Below are positions 44,799 through 53,669 of a DNA stretch of 56,026 nucleotides, piece by piece. The DNA comes from Streptococcus suis (GTDB lineage: Bacteria; Bacillota; Bacilli; Lactobacillales; Streptococcaceae). The stretch covers positions 1-56,026 of the forward strand of contig NZ_WCJE01000013.1 in NCBI RefSeq assembly GCF_016743335.1. The letters run 5' to 3'. The translations under genes were made by a program, and so were the position numbers. The notes under the pieces are model-generated. The model searched no databases. It was given only the letters and a program-made list of their open reading frames with translations, and was not told where the DNA came from. How positions within the stretch are numbered: position 1 is the stretch's first letter; every line of letters begins with the position of its first letter.

Positions 44799-45184
44799 TG
44801 AAATTTGATGCAGTTCATCATATTGCAATTATCGGTAGTGACTATGACAAAACAAGAGAATTTTATGTTGAGAAACTAGGTTTTGAACAGGTGGATGAGC
44901 ATATTCGACCAGAAAAAAATGATATTCTCTTCAATGTCAAAAAAGGCAATCTGATTTTGGAAATTTTCATCAAACCAGATGCGCCAATGCGTCCGGCCAT
45001 GCCCAATCCTGAACATACAGGTCTACGCCATCTAGCCTTCCAGGTTGCAGATGTGGAAGCCTGTCTGGAAGAATTTGACCGTTTGGGCATTCGACACGAA
45101 GCCCTTCGTACAGATGATTTTGATGGTAAAAAAATGGCCTTCTTCTTTGATCCAGATGGCCTCCCTTTAGAAATTCATGAATAA
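44798..45184 (+). CDS. VOC-family protein, YaeR-like
   Basis: A 128-aa glyoxalase-fold protein. It has AVHHIAIIGSDYDKTREFYVEKLGF at the start and HTGLRHLAFQVADVEACLEE at the second module, ending DGLPLEIHE. His6, Glu (in LILEIF), His74-type and Glu127-type residues make a complete VOC metal site. This is the pattern of the YaeR/GloA2 group, often near ftsK in streptococci. It shares one base with the ftsK stop (TAATG). A reaction on a dicarbonyl or similar metabolite is expected but not defined. Confidence 0.85.
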   Translation: MKFDAVHHIAIIGSDYDKTREFYVEKLGFEQVDEHIRPEKNDILFNVKKGNLILEIFIKPDAPMRPAMPNPEHTGLRHLAFQVADVEACLEEFDRLGIRHEALRTDDFDGKKMAFFFDPDGLPLEIHE

Positions 45185-45231
45185 GTCCATCTTTTCATGC
45201 CCAGATAGGCCTATCAATATGACAACTAATT

Positions 45232-45327
45232 AATACTCTTAGAAAATCAAAATCATACGCTGTTGACTTGATTTGATGAACGTCAGTTCTATCTACATCT
45301 ACGTCGCCTTGTCTGATTTAGTATAAA
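45232..45327 (-). repeat. BOX-like repeat, copy 3 (short)
   Basis: ATACTCTTAGAAAATCAAAA leads in, then GTTGACTTGATTTGATGAAC and GTCAGTTCTATCTACATCTA as in copy 2, ending TGTCTGATTTAGTATAA. The right end is shortened compared with copy 2 (the TTTTCATTGAG part is missing). Confidence 0.75.
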
Positions 45328-45362
45328 AAAAGAATCCCCACTGCGCCTGCAACGGGGATTTA
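45326..45362 (-). terminator. Terminator of the DUF3397 gene
   Basis: On the minus strand AATCCCCGTTG pairs with the CAGTGGGGATT arm and is followed by CTTTTTTTAT. Confidence 0.8.
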
Positions 45363-45392
45363 TTATGCCATCTATTGAAAGGATGGATGATT

Positions 45393-45761
45393 TTAGGATT
45401 TTAAAGTGAAGACCGCAATAACCAAAGCTAGATACATCAAAAAAGTCAAGATAAAACTAGCTCGCCAGAAAACCTTGAAGAAACGGCGATATAAAAAATT
45501 CTTTTTCTTTAAAAGGAAGAAACCACAAAGACCAATCGCTAGTAGTGAGAGGGCTAGGACAAGCTGAGGCAGTAGACTGTTATAGTAGGCCTTGTCCGAA
45601 ATCAGATAAAATTCAATTGCATAGAGAGGAAAGGCAATGTCTGCAAAGTTCCATCCTCGGTTTTGCAACCTAAAAAACTTGACAGCAATTATCGAAATGG
45701 CCAAGGTTAGAAAGATGAATAGAAAGGCTACTGTTTTTAAAAATATAATCGATTCAAACAT
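45393..45761 (-). CDS. DUF3397 membrane protein
   Basis: This 122-aa protein has four hydrophobic helices (FLKTVAFLFIFLTLAISIIAV, DIAFPLYAIEFYLI, LPQLVLALSLLAIGLCGFFLL, FWRASFILTFLMYLALVIAVF). Short basic loops include KKKNFLYRRFFK. The arrangement fits DUF3397, found next to rplK in several streptococci. No function is known. It is divergent from rplK. Confidence 0.75.
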   Translation of the reverse strand: MFESIIFLKTVAFLFIFLTLAISIIAVKFFRLQNRGWNFADIAFPLYAIEFYLISDKAYYNSLLPQLVLALSLLAIGLCGFFLLKKKNFLYRRFFKVFWRASFILTFLMYLALVIAVFTLKS

Positions 45762-45804
45762 ACATTCATTCTATAAAAAATGTGAAAAAAAGTAAACCTA
45801 AAGC

Positions 45805-45832
45805 TTGCATTTCTTTGAAATTCGTGTATAAT
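45805..45832 (+). promoter_or_regulatory. rplK: rplK-rplA promoter
   Basis: TTGCAT and TATAAT are separated by 16 bases, about 80 bases upstream of the rplK start, leaving room for the structured leader. Confidence 0.7.
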
Positions 45833-45838
45833 GAAAAG

Positions 45839-45900
45839 GTATGTGTAAAACACATACTTGTGGGAGGTAAAAATCTTTAATTACCGCCAAAACCACAATA
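45839..45900 (+). promoter_or_regulatory. Structured rplK leader, candidate L1-binding site
   Basis: First stem: GTATGTG/CACATAC. Second: TTGTGG (45858) with CCACAA (45893), an asymmetric internal loop (GA opposite GCCAAAA), then GGTAA with TTACC. Two helices joined by an unequal purine-rich loop resemble the ribosomal L1 target. L1 is encoded downstream and represses rplK-rplA in many bacteria. The structure is seen; L1 binding is inferred. Confidence 0.55.
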
Positions 45901-45915
45901 GGAGGATTTTATATC

Positions 45916-46341
45916 ATGGCTAAAAAAGTCGAAAAACTCGTAAAACTTCAAATTCCTGCAGGTAAAGCTACTCCAGCTCCACCAGTCGGTCCAGCACTTG
46001 GTCAAGCAGGTATCAACATCATGGGATTCACAAAAGAGTTTAACGCTCGTACAGCTGACCAAGCTGGTATGATTATCCCAGTAGTTATCTCTGTGTATGA
46101 AGATAAGTCATTCACTTTCATCACTAAAACACCACCAGCTGCTGTTCTTTTGAAAAAAGCTGCAGGTGTTGAAAAAGGTTCAGGTACACCAAACAAAACT
46201 AAAGTTGCAACAGTTACTCGTGCACAAGTACAAGAAATTGCTGAAACTAAAATGCCTGACTTGAACGCTGCATCTCTTGAAGCTGCAATGCGTATGATCG
46301 AAGGTACTGCTCGTTCTATGGGATTCACTGTTACTGACTAA
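45916..46341 (+). CDS. rplK: 50S ribosomal protein L11
   Basis: A 141-aa L11 with the N-terminal [30 protein letters not shown]. The C-terminal rRNA-binding domain includes [14 protein letters not shown] and [10 protein letters not shown]. It forms the GTPase-associated stalk base. AGGAGG lies at proper distance. Codon use is strongly biased (GCT, AAA, GTT), as expected for a highly expressed gene. It is co-transcribed with rplA. Confidence 0.98.
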   Translation: MAKKVEKLVKLQIPAGKATPAPPVGPALGQAGINIMGFTKEFNARTADQAGMIIPVVISVYEDKSFTFITKTPPAAVLLKKAAGVEKGSGTPNKTKVATVTRAQVQEIAETKMPDLNAASLEAAMRMIEGTARSMGFTVTD

Positions 46342-46381
46342 GTAGCACCCAAGATTATCTGATTACAAGGAGACATATAAC

Positions 46382-47071
46382 ATGGCTAAAAAAAGCAAAA
46401 ACTTGCGTGCTGCTCTTGAAAAAATCGACAGCACAAAACTTTACAGCGTAGAAGAAGCTGTTGCTCTTGCAAAAGAAACTAACTTCGCTAAATTTGATGC
46501 GTCAGTTGAAGTTGCTTACAACTTGAACATCGACGTACGTAAAGCAGACCAACAAATCCGTGGTGCAATGGTATTGCCAAACGGTACTGGTAAAACTTCA
46601 CGCGTTCTTGTTTTCGCACGTGGTGCTAAAGCAGAAGAAGCAAAAGCTGCTGGTGCAGACTTTGTTGGTGAAGATGACCTTGTTGCTAAAATCAACGGTG
46701 GTTGGTTGGACTTCGACGTTGTTATCGCAACTCCAGATATGATGGCAGTTGTTGGACGTCTTGGTCGTGTACTTGGTCCACGTAACTTGATGCCAAACCC
46801 TAAAACTGGTACAGTAACAATGGATGTTGCTAAAGCAGTTGAAGAGTCTAAAGGTGGTAAAATCACTTACCGTGCTGACAAAGCAGGTATCGTACAAGCT
46901 CTTATCGGTAAAGTATCATTTGACGCTGACAAACTCGTTGAAAACTTCAAAGCTTTCCACGATGTAATGGCTAAAGCTAAACCAGCTACAGCTAAAGGTA
47001 CTTACATGACTTCAGTATCAATCACAACAACACAAGGTGTTGGTATCAAAGTTGATCCTAACTCACTTTAA
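46382..47071 (+). CDS. rplA: 50S ribosomal protein L1
   Basis: A 229-aa L1 with two domains. Motifs include [40 protein letters not shown] and the C-terminal [19 protein letters not shown]. It binds 23S rRNA helices 76-78 and is the usual translational autoregulator of rplK-rplA. A matching structured leader lies ahead of rplK. Strong codon bias is shared with rplK. Confidence 0.98.
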   Translation: MAKKSKNLRAALEKIDSTKLYSVEEAVALAKETNFAKFDASVEVAYNLNIDVRKADQQIRGAMVLPNGTGKTSRVLVFARGAKAEEAKAAGADFVGEDDLVAKINGGWLDFDVVIATPDMMAVVGRLGRVLGPRNLMPNPKTGTVTMDVAKAVEESKGGKITYRADKAGIVQALIGKVSFDADKLVENFKAFHDVMAKAKPATAKGTYMTSVSITTTQGVGIKVDPNSL

Positions 47072-47079
47072 TCAATAGA

Positions 47080-47108
47080 AAGATTGTCTTAAGGCAATCT
47101 TTTTTTCT
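47080..47108 (+). terminator. Terminator after rplA
   Basis: AAGATTGTC-TTA-AGGCAATCTT followed by a T-run. Confidence 0.85.
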
Positions 47109-47177
47109 TGAGATTTTCTTGACAAGCACTTGATTTCGATTTATACTATATTCAATTTACATAAAAGGAGTTATCCA

Positions 47178-47468
47178 ATGAAAGTAGCAGAGAAAGAAGA
47201 GCTTTATAAATACCTTTCTGCAGCCTACAACCTTCCGCAGGAAGCATTTTCAGAAGCCCTGCGTGAAAAAATGTTGGAGGTTGCAGGTCAGTTGGACAAG
47301 GAGGAAAACCTCTATATTCTTGCTGAACATCTCGGTCGTTTTGTTAATGCAGAGTTAACTGCTCTGACTTGTCGAGCACCTAAGGAATTGGTGCAACTAG
47401 CCCATTACCTTCAAGAGGTTCAAAACCAATATCGCTATGCCAGTCTTTTTCCAGGAAAGGTAAAATAG
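47178..47468 (+). CDS. Small helical protein upstream of the GST gene
   Basis: A 96-aa, helix-rich soluble protein (KVAEKEELYKYLSAAYNLPQ, SEALREKMLEVAGQLDKEEN, LVQLAHYLQEVQNQYRYA). AAAGGAG precedes the ATG, and a TATACTAT box upstream may serve as promoter. I do not recognise the family. It is eight bases before the GST-like gene and likely in the same transcript. Confidence 0.6.
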   Translation: MKVAEKEELYKYLSAAYNLPQEAFSEALREKMLEVAGQLDKEENLYILAEHLGRFVNAELTALTCRAPKELVQLAHYLQEVQNQYRYASLFPGKVK

Positions 47469-47476
47469 GAGAAAAC

Positions 47477-48265
47477 ATGACAGAATACACGAAACCACTC
47501 GTTTGGAAGTGGGAAGATGAAAATGACAATCGTTCAGGCAATCGTCCAACAGCAGGCAGTCGCTTTGAACATAAATTACCAAAAGGTGACAAGCCCCTCC
47601 AAGTTTATTCCTTGGGAACACCTAACGGTATTAAAGTTGCTATTATGCTAGAAGAGTTGAAGGAACTCGGGATTACCGAAGCTGAATATGACCTCTTTCT
47701 CATCAATATCGGTCAAGGAGACCAATTTGGCTCCGATTTTGTTGCCATCAACCCCAACTCCAAAATACCAGCTATAGTTGATTATTCGGAGAAGGAGCCA
47801 GTTCGGGTCTTTGAATCAGCCAATATTCTCCTCTACTTGGCAGAAAAGTTTGACGCCTTCCTACCAAAAGCTTGGGCAGATCGGACAGAGGTTCTTAATT
47901 GGCTCTTCTGGCAAACTGGCGCCGCTCCATTTGTTGGTGGAGGATTTGGACATTTCTTCCATTACGCTCCGACAGCGCAAGAATATCCGATTAATCGCTA
48001 TACAATGGAAACTAAGCGTCAGCTAGATCTCTTGGATCAACTATTGATGACAAGAGAATATGTAGCTGGAAGTCCCTATACTATCGCAGATATTGCTATT
48101 TGGTCTTGGTATGGTCGCTTGGTGCAAGGAGAACTATATCCAGGTTCGGCAGAATTTTTAGATGTTGATTCTTACAAGCATCTAAAGACCTGGGTAGAGA
48201 AAATAGCTCAGCGCCCAGCTGTACAACGAGGGTTGACAGTGAAATATCATTCAATTGATAATTGA
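47477..48265 (+). CDS. yghU: Glutathione-S-transferase-like disulfide oxidoreductase, YghU-type
   Basis: A 262-aa nu-class GST. A ~45-residue N-terminal extension (KPLVWKWEDENDNRSGNRPTAG) precedes the thioredoxin-fold domain with SLGTPNGIKVAIMLEELKEL, where TPN provides the glutathione-handling Thr/Asn. NPNSKIPAIVDY contains the cis-Pro and FESANILLYLAEKF the gamma-Glu binding SA. The all-helical C-terminal half follows. YghU/YfcG enzymes reduce disulfides with bound glutathione. Streptococci can import or make glutathione, so it is plausible here. A terminator follows. Confidence 0.9.
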   Translation: MTEYTKPLVWKWEDENDNRSGNRPTAGSRFEHKLPKGDKPLQVYSLGTPNGIKVAIMLEELKELGITEAEYDLFLINIGQGDQFGSDFVAINPNSKIPAIVDYSEKEPVRVFESANILLYLAEKFDAFLPKAWADRTEVLNWLFWQTGAAPFVGGGFGHFFHYAPTAQEYPINRYTMETKRQLDLLDQLLMTREYVAGSPYTIADIAIWSWYGRLVQGELYPGSAEFLDVDSYKHLKTWVEKIAQRPAVQRGLTVKYHSIDN

Positions 48266-48271
48266 TTGACT

Positions 48272-48297
48272 TGCCCACCTTATGGGTGGGTTTTTCT
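48272..48297 (+). terminator. Terminator after the GST gene
   Basis: CCCACC-TTATG-GGTGGG followed by TTTTTC. Confidence 0.85.
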
Positions 48298-48364
48298 TTT
48301 ACTTTGGTATGATAAAAGTTTATAATGAAAGAGTTAGACTTTGTGAAAATCCAAAAATAGAAAT

Positions 48365-48577
48365 TAATACTCAATGAAAATCAAAATCAGACTAGCTCCA
48401 AAGGTTTGGGGAACCTTTGGAGGTTGGAGATAGGGCGAACGTAGTTCGTTACTACTTACGCAGATAGAACCCTGTTACTATTTTGTTTCAAGGTAACAGG
48501 CTGAAAGGCTCCACTGGAGCCTTTCACTCATCAAATCAAGTCAACAACGTCTGATTTTGATTTTCGAAGAGTATAAT
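48365..48577 (+). repeat. BOX-like repeat, copy 4 (long)
   Basis: The ends are ATACTCAATGAAAATCAAAA and TTTTGATTTTCGAAGAGTAT. Inner modules are a palindrome CCAAAGGTT-TGGGG-AACCTTTGG, then GGAGATAGGGCGAACGTAG, GATAGAACCCTGTTACTAT, and CAGGCTGAAAGGCTCC with GGAGCCTTTCACT. It is the longest copy here and shares the middle module with copy 1. The right end gives GAGTATAAT, which could act as a -10 for the flippase gene. Confidence 0.85.
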
Positions 48578-48623
48578 AATTGAGTTTTTCCTGTCTTATA
48601 TTTACATAGAAAGTAATAGAAAA

Positions 48624-50264
48624 ATGTCCGAAAAAGTTGAAATGCAGCAGTCCAAAGAACAGGCGACAATGGCCAGAGGCTTGGCTTGGTTGACTGCTGG
48701 AAATATCCTTAGTCGCCTGCTCGGTGTTGCCTATGTTATTCCCTGGTATATTTGGTTAGGGGAATATCGAGCTGAAGCCAATGCCCTCTTTAGTATGGGG
48801 TATCAAATCTATGCTAACTTCTTATTGATTTCAACAGCTGGTCTTCCGACAGCAATTGCCAAACAAGTAGCTAAATACAATGTCTTGGGTAAAGAAGAGG
48901 TATCGCTTTACTTGGTCAGAGAATTCTTCAAGCTCATGTTGGTCTTTGGAGCTGTCTTTGCAGGGGTCATGTATCTAAGTGCTCCGTGGTTGGCAGACGC
49001 ATCGGGGTCGAAGGAAAAGTTACTTCCAGTCATGTATAGTCTAGTCCCGCCTCTCTTTATCTTCCCAGCCATGAGTATCTTGCGTGGTTTTTTCCAAGGT
49101 CGGCACGATATGAAGCCCTATGCGATCAGCCAGCTTGCAGAGCAGCTGGTACGGGTTATCTGGATACTGGCAGCAACATTTATGATTATGAAGTTGGGTA
49201 GCGGTGACTATCTTGAAGCAGTTGTCCAATCTACCTTTGCAGCTTTTGTCGGGATGATTGCTAGTGTTGGGATTTTAGTTTATACTTTATGGAAACAAGG
49301 TTACCTTGGTAAGTTACTTCATGCTAAGAAACAAAAGATTTCTTTGGATACAGGTCAACTTATTAAGGAAACTGTTCGAGATGCGATTCCAATTATCATT
49401 TTAGGTCTAACGATTCAATTATTGCAGTTTATTGACCAAGTCACCTTTATTCGTGTTATGGAAAGAATTACGGATTACAGTAATTCGGAACTTTTGGAAC
49501 TTTATTCATATATGGCTGCCAATCCAAGTAAGATTACGATGATGATTATCGGGATTTCACTGAGTTTGGGAAGTGTTGCTATTCCATTGATTACAGAGAA
49601 ATTTGTCAAGAAAGATTTGAGGGTGGCGTCTCATTTAGTGGCGGATAATCTACAATTACTCTTTATATTCACTATACCGGCAATTGTTGGAACAGTCCTG
49701 TTAGCTGGGCCACTCTATACGATTTTTTACGGACCGTCAGAGCCTATCGCCATTACTCTATTCATTTGGAACTTATTTTTAATTTTACCTCTGGGACTAT
49801 ATTCTGTCATTAGTGTGGTCATTCAAGCGATATTTGAAAATAGAAGGGCCATTTATTATTTCTTGATTGGGATGCTAGTGAAAATCGTTTTACAAGTACC
49901 AATGATCTATGTCTTTAAGGTATATGGTAGCTTTATCTCAACGATATTTGGGTTGGGAATTATGCTGTACCTCTTCTATAGACGAATTGACAAGGTTCTG
50001 CATATTGATGAAAGACTAGTGATAAAAGACATTGCGACCATTAGTTGGATTTCTATCGTAATGGGACTCGTTGTATGGGGGATTGAATTTGTCTTGAATC
50101 TTATCCTTCCAGCAAATGGCTATGTATCTAGCTTTATCCACTTGGCTGTTGCAGGTGGAGCAGGTATGCTTGTTTTTGTCATCTTGACATTGAAGACTCG
50201 TCAGCTAGATCGTTTAATTGGAAGTCGGGCTCAGAGTTTACGGAGGAAATTGCGCCTAGGCTAG
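48624..50264 (+). CDS. murJ: Lipid II flippase MurJ/YtgP family
   Basis: A 546-aa MOP-superfamily exporter with about fourteen helices. Landmarks are the N-terminal ARGLAWLTAGNILSRLLGVA, AMSILRGFFQGRHDMKPYA and AISQLAEQLVRV. This is the YtgP-type polysaccharide-biosynthesis family, whose streptococcal member can replace E. coli MurJ. It should turn lipid II outward for peptidoglycan assembly. The SD is weak (AAAGTAATAG). It is preceded by a BOX-like repeat that may carry its promoter. Confidence 0.88.
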   Translation: MSEKVEMQQSKEQATMARGLAWLTAGNILSRLLGVAYVIPWYIWLGEYRAEANALFSMGYQIYANFLLISTAGLPTAIAKQVAKYNVLGKEEVSLYLVREFFKLMLVFGAVFAGVMYLSAPWLADASGSKEKLLPVMYSLVPPLFIFPAMSILRGFFQGRHDMKPYAISQLAEQLVRVIWILAATFMIMKLGSGDYLEAVVQSTFAAFVGMIASVGILVYTLWKQGYLGKLLHAKKQKISLDTGQLIKETVRDAIPIIILGLTIQLLQFIDQVTFIRVMERITDYSNSELLELYSYMAANPSKITMMIIGISLSLGSVAIPLITEKFVKKDLRVASHLVADNLQLLFIFTIPAIVGTVLLAGPLYTIFYGPSEPIAITLFIWNLFLILPLGLYSVISVVIQAIFENRRAIYYFLIGMLVKIVLQVPMIYVFKVYGSFISTIFGLGIMLYLFYRRIDKVLHIDERLVIKDIATISWISIVMGLVVWGIEFVLNLILPANGYVSSFIHLAVAGGAGMLVFVILTLKTRQLDRLIGSRAQSLRRKLRLG

Positions 50265-50330
50265 TTTGTTTTAAAAATCTCTATTTTCTACTATTGAAAA
50301 GCTGGGAAAAAGAAGCATTTTAGGATGTGA

Positions 50331-50366
50331 GAAGGAAAGTTCGTTGAGGATTTTCCTTTTTTCTTG
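50331..50366 (+). terminator. Terminator after the flippase gene
   Basis: AAGGAAA-(13 bases)-TTTCCTT with a T-run. The -10 of pyrH (TGGTAGAAT, about 50397-50405) follows about 35 bases later. Confidence 0.7.
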
Positions 50367-50430
50367 GAGATTTCAGTATAAAAAAAACGGTTTTTGTGGT
50401 AGAATAGTAGGGATAAAAAAGAGGAGAGAG

Positions 50431-51165
50431 ATGATGAAACCTAAATACGAACGTATTCTAATCAAACTATCTGGTGAAGCCTTGGCTGGTGAACGTGGTG
50501 TCGGTATTGACCTCAAAACTGTTCAGGAAATGGCAAAGGAAATTCAGGAAGTCGCAGAATCAGGTATTCAGATTGCCCTTGTTATTGGTGGTGGTAACCT
50601 TTGGCGTGGAGAACCTGCTGCTGAAGCGGGTATGGATCGAGTTCAAGCAGACTATACAGGCATGTTGGGGACTGTTATGAATGCTCTTGTAATGGCTGAT
50701 TCCCTTAAACAGCTTGGTGTGGATACACGTGTGCAGACAGCGATTGCGATGCAGTCAGTTGCAGAGCCTTATATTCGTGGTCGTGCTCTTCGTCATCTTG
50801 AAAAAGGTCGCATTGTTATTTTTGGAGCTGGTATTGGTTCTCCGTACTTCTCAACGGATACGACAGCGGCTCTTCGTGCTGCAGAAATTGAAGCAGATGC
50901 GATTTTGATGGCTAAAAATGGTGTGGATGGCGTCTACAATGTCGATCCGAAGAAAGATGCCAATGCGGTTAAATTCAATGAATTGACCCACCGTGAAGTG
51001 ATTAGTCGTGGTTTGAAAATCATGGATGCAACAGCATCTACGCTGTCAATGGACAACGATATTGACTTGGTAGTTTTCAATATGAATGAGCCAGGAAATA
51101 TCAAGCGTGTTGTCTTTGGTGAACAAATCGGTACAACGGTTTCTAACTCTACTGAAGAAAAATAA
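50431..51165 (+). CDS. pyrH: UMP kinase
   Basis: This 244-aa amino-acid-kinase-fold enzyme phosphorylates UMP to UDP. Motifs are [13 protein letters not shown] (about 8-20), [14 protein letters not shown]-like [32 protein letters not shown] and [13 protein letters not shown]. Two adjacent ATGs follow GAGGAGAG; the second (50434) has slightly better spacing. An in-frame extension upstream covers the promoter and is not coding. Its neighbour frr follows as in most bacteria. Confidence 0.97.
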   Translation: MMKPKYERILIKLSGEALAGERGVGIDLKTVQEMAKEIQEVAESGIQIALVIGGGNLWRGEPAAEAGMDRVQADYTGMLGTVMNALVMADSLKQLGVDTRVQTAIAMQSVAEPYIRGRALRHLEKGRIVIFGAGIGSPYFSTDTTAALRAAEIEADAILMAKNGVDGVYNVDPKKDANAVKFNELTHREVISRGLKIMDATASTLSMDNDIDLVVFNMNEPGNIKRVVFGEQIGTTVSNSTEEK

Positions 51166-51193
51166 AACATAAAAAATTAAAGAAGGAAGTCTT

Positions 51194-51751
51194 ATGTCTA
51201 AAGAAATTATTGCTAAAGCCCAAGAGCGTATGAACCAATCTCATCAGAGTTTGGCACGTGAATTTAGCCACATTCGTGCTGGTCGTGCCAACGCTAGCTT
51301 GTTGGACCGTATTTCAGTAGAATACTACGGTGCGCCAACTCCCTTGAACCAGTTGGCTGGTATTACTGTTCCAGAGGCTCGTGTTCTCTTGATTACACCA
51401 TTTGACAAGTCTATCTTGAAAGATATTGAGCGTGCCTTGAATGCTTCTGACCTTGGTTTGACACCTCAGTCTGATGGTACAGTTATCCGTTTGGTTATTC
51501 CTGCCTTGACAGAGGAAACACGTAAAAACTTGGCAAAAGATGTGAAAAAAGTGGGTGAAAACTCTAAGGTTGCTATCCGTAATATCCGTCGTGATGCCAT
51601 GGATGAGGCTAAAAAAGCTGAGAAAGCCAAGGAAATCACTGAAGATGATTTGAAGACACTTGAAAAAGATATTCAAAAAGTCACTGACGATGCCATTAAG
51701 ACAATCGATAAGATGACTGCCGATAAGGAAAAAGAATTGTTGGAAGTTTAA
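51194..51751 (+). CDS. frr: Ribosome recycling factor
   Basis: A 185-aa RRF: the three-helix bundle starts [20 protein letters not shown], continues with [19 protein letters not shown], and has the hinge domain with [18 protein letters not shown] and [19 protein letters not shown]. It works with EF-G to split post-termination ribosomes. AGAAGGAAG precedes the ATG. Expression level is suggested by strong codon bias. Confidence 0.98.
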   Translation: MSKEIIAKAQERMNQSHQSLAREFSHIRAGRANASLLDRISVEYYGAPTPLNQLAGITVPEARVLLITPFDKSILKDIERALNASDLGLTPQSDGTVIRLVIPALTEETRKNLAKDVKKVGENSKVAIRNIRRDAMDEAKKAEKAKEITEDDLKTLEKDIQKVTDDAIKTIDKMTADKEKELLEV

Positions 51752-51780
51752 TCAACACGTTTTTAGGCTACAAAAATAGA

Positions 51781-51866
51781 TCATCACTGGGCTGTCTAAC
51801 TTCCAGTGGTGAACCAATAAGAAATCTAATGGGGGGAGTTAGACAAGACTTCCCCCACTTTTTAAT
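51781..51866 (+). ncRNA. Candidate attenuator or small RNA between frr and cvfB
   Basis: Hairpin 1: TCATCACTGG (51781-51790) pairs with CCAGTGGTGA (51803-51812), ten pairs with one G-U and the loop GCTGTCTAACTT. Hairpin 2: GGGGGGAGT (51831) pairs with ACTTCCCCC (51848), loop TAGACAAG, then ACTTTTTAA: an intrinsic terminator. GTCTA in loop 1 is complementary to TAGAC in loop 2, and the match extends to GTCTAACT/AGTTAGAC, which would open the terminator stem. No known riboswitch class was recognised. Confidence 0.6.
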
Positions 51867-51882
51867 CAGAAAGAAGAAAATC

Positions 51883-52737
51883 ATGAATGATTTATTAGCA
51901 CAGTATATCGTTGGTTTAGTGACTGACGAAAACGATCAGTTTTACTTTGTCCAAAAAGAGGGTAGACCCTTTGCTCTTTCTAAGGATGAAGGCGAACATA
52001 GTCTAGGTCAATCTGTTAAAGGATTTGCCTATACCGATATGAAACAAAAACTCCGTTTGACAACTAAGGAAGTTGGGGCGAGTCGTACCAGATTTGGTTG
52101 GGGAACTGTCACAGAGGTACGTAAGGATTTGGGTGTCTTTGTGGATACAGGTCTGCCAGACAAGCAAGTGGTTGTTTCCTTGGACATTTTGCCTGAAATC
52201 AAGGAACTCTGGCCGAAAAAAGGGGATCAGTTGTACGTCAAATTAGACGTCGATAAGAAGGACCGCATTTGGGCTCTACCAGCTTTTCAGGAAGATTTTC
52301 AGAAAATGGCTGGACCTGCTTATGACAATATGCAAAACCAAAATCTGCGAGCGATTGTCTATCGTTTGAAAATGAATGGTACTTTTGTTTATTTGCCAGA
52401 CAACAACATGCTTGGTTTTATCCATCCGAGCGAACGCTTTGCGGAACCGCGTCTGGGTCAGGTTTTGGAGGCGCGTGTCATCGGCTACCGTGCAGTTGAT
52501 CGGACATTGAACTTGTCTCTCAAGCCACGTTCATTTGAGATGCTGGAAAATGATGCTCAGATGATATTGACTTATCTGGAAAGCAATGGAGGTTTCATGA
52601 CCTTGAACGATAAGTCTGCTCCGGAAGACATCAAGGCCACCTTTGGTATTTCCAAAGGGCAATTCAAAAAAGCCCTGGGTGGTTTGATGAAGGCTGGTAA
52701 GATCAAGCAAGATGAATTTGGAACGGAGTTGATCTAA
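51883..52737 (+). CDS. cvfB: S1-domain RNA-binding protein CvfB
   Basis: This 284-aa protein of the CvfB/YitL family has three S1-like OB domains: GLVTDENDQFYFVQKEGRPF; RTRFGWGTVTEVRKDLGVFV, with VVSLDILPE; and TFVYLPDNNMLGFIHPSERF. A winged helix follows at the end (MILTYLESNGGFMTLNDKSA, ISKGQFKKALGGLMKAGKI). Staphylococcal CvfB binds RNA and affects virulence genes. I start at the ATG after AGAAAGAAG. An upstream in-frame extension would run through the terminator hairpin. Being an RNA binder behind a terminator-like leader, it could be autoregulated, which is speculation. Confidence 0.92.
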   Translation: MNDLLAQYIVGLVTDENDQFYFVQKEGRPFALSKDEGEHSLGQSVKGFAYTDMKQKLRLTTKEVGASRTRFGWGTVTEVRKDLGVFVDTGLPDKQVVVSLDILPEIKELWPKKGDQLYVKLDVDKKDRIWALPAFQEDFQKMAGPAYDNMQNQNLRAIVYRLKMNGTFVYLPDNNMLGFIHPSERFAEPRLGQVLEARVIGYRAVDRTLNLSLKPRSFEMLENDAQMILTYLESNGGFMTLNDKSAPEDIKATFGISKGQFKKALGGLMKAGKIKQDEFGTELI

Positions 52738-52739
52738 AA

Positions 52740-53660
52740 ATGAGAGTCTATATTGCTGGAAGTGGTGCCATGGGCTGTCGGTTTGGCTATCAGTTGTCTA
52801 AAACCAAGCACGAAGTGATTTTGTTGGATAACTGGGATGCTCATATTGCTGCCATTCGTGAAAATGGCTTGCAGGTGACGGGTGATTTTGATGATGTGGT
52901 TCACTTACCGATTATGAAGCCGACTGAGGCGACGGAAGTAGCTGATTTGATTATCCTTCTGACCAAGGCGGACCAGTTGCCTAAGATGTTGCAGGATATT
53001 AAGGGGATTATTGGTAAGAAGACCAAGGTTCTCAGCCTGTTGAATGGGCTGGGTCATGCGACCACCATGCGCCGTTATGTGCCAGATGAAAGTATCATGG
53101 TTGGAGTGACCATGTGGTTGGCGGGACTAAAGGGTCCTGGACATGCTCACTTAGAAGGTCCGGGTTCTATGTCCGTTCAGCATATTCTTGGTGATGAGCA
53201 ATCAGTTGCGGATATTATTGAAATGCTGAATGAAGCTGGACTAAATGTGACCTATGACAATCATGTTGTCAGTGCTATTTGGCAGAAAGCCTGTGTCAAT
53301 GGTGTGATGAATCCAACTTGTACCATTTTAGACTGTACAATTGGTGAATTATTTGGTACGGAGGCTGGACTGAATCTAGTACAAGGGATTTTCAAAGAAT
53401 TTATTGCTGTTGCTAAGTCTGAGGCAGATGGAATTGACGAAGAAGCTATTTGGAAATATGTTATTGATGCTTCGAAGAAGGCTTCCAATCACTATCCATC
53501 TATGCACCAGGATTTGGTCCAACATGGTCGAAAGACAGAAATTGATTATCTGAATGGAGCGGTTGTTTTTAAGGGCAAACGTGCAGGTATTCCTACGCCA
53601 TACTGTCAGATGATAACAGATATGGTTCACGCCAAGGAAAGTATGCTGGGGTTGAGATAG
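52740..53660 (+). CDS. panE: Ketopantoate reductase-family oxidoreductase
   Basis: A 306-aa PanE/ApbA-fold enzyme. The nucleotide-binding motif GSGAMGCRFGYQL is at residues 7-19. LLTKADQLPKML and LLNGLGHATTM follow in the Rossmann half. The helical C-terminal half has KACVNGVMNPTCTILDC and ASKKASNHYPSMHQDLVQHG with KTEIDYLNGAVV, the usual ketopantoate-binding region. It would make D-pantoate for coenzyme A, although many family members reduce other 2-oxoacids and no panB/panC is nearby. The ATG is two bases after the cvfB stop. Confidence 0.88.
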   Translation: MRVYIAGSGAMGCRFGYQLSKTKHEVILLDNWDAHIAAIRENGLQVTGDFDDVVHLPIMKPTEATEVADLIILLTKADQLPKMLQDIKGIIGKKTKVLSLLNGLGHATTMRRYVPDESIMVGVTMWLAGLKGPGHAHLEGPGSMSVQHILGDEQSVADIIEMLNEAGLNVTYDNHVVSAIWQKACVNGVMNPTCTILDCTIGELFGTEAGLNLVQGIFKEFIAVAKSEADGIDEEAIWKYVIDASKKASNHYPSMHQDLVQHGRKTEIDYLNGAVVFKGKRAGIPTPYCQMITDMVHAKESMLGLR

Positions 53661-53669
53661 GAGAAAGTC

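Larger units (their letters stand above)
48266..48623. other. Gap with terminator and BOX-like repeat
   Basis: Apart from the GST terminator and BOX-like copy 4, the stretch holds a short AT-rich segment and a weak promoter-like TATAATAATTGAG at the repeat's end before the flippase gene. No coding sequence is supported. Confidence 0.6.
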
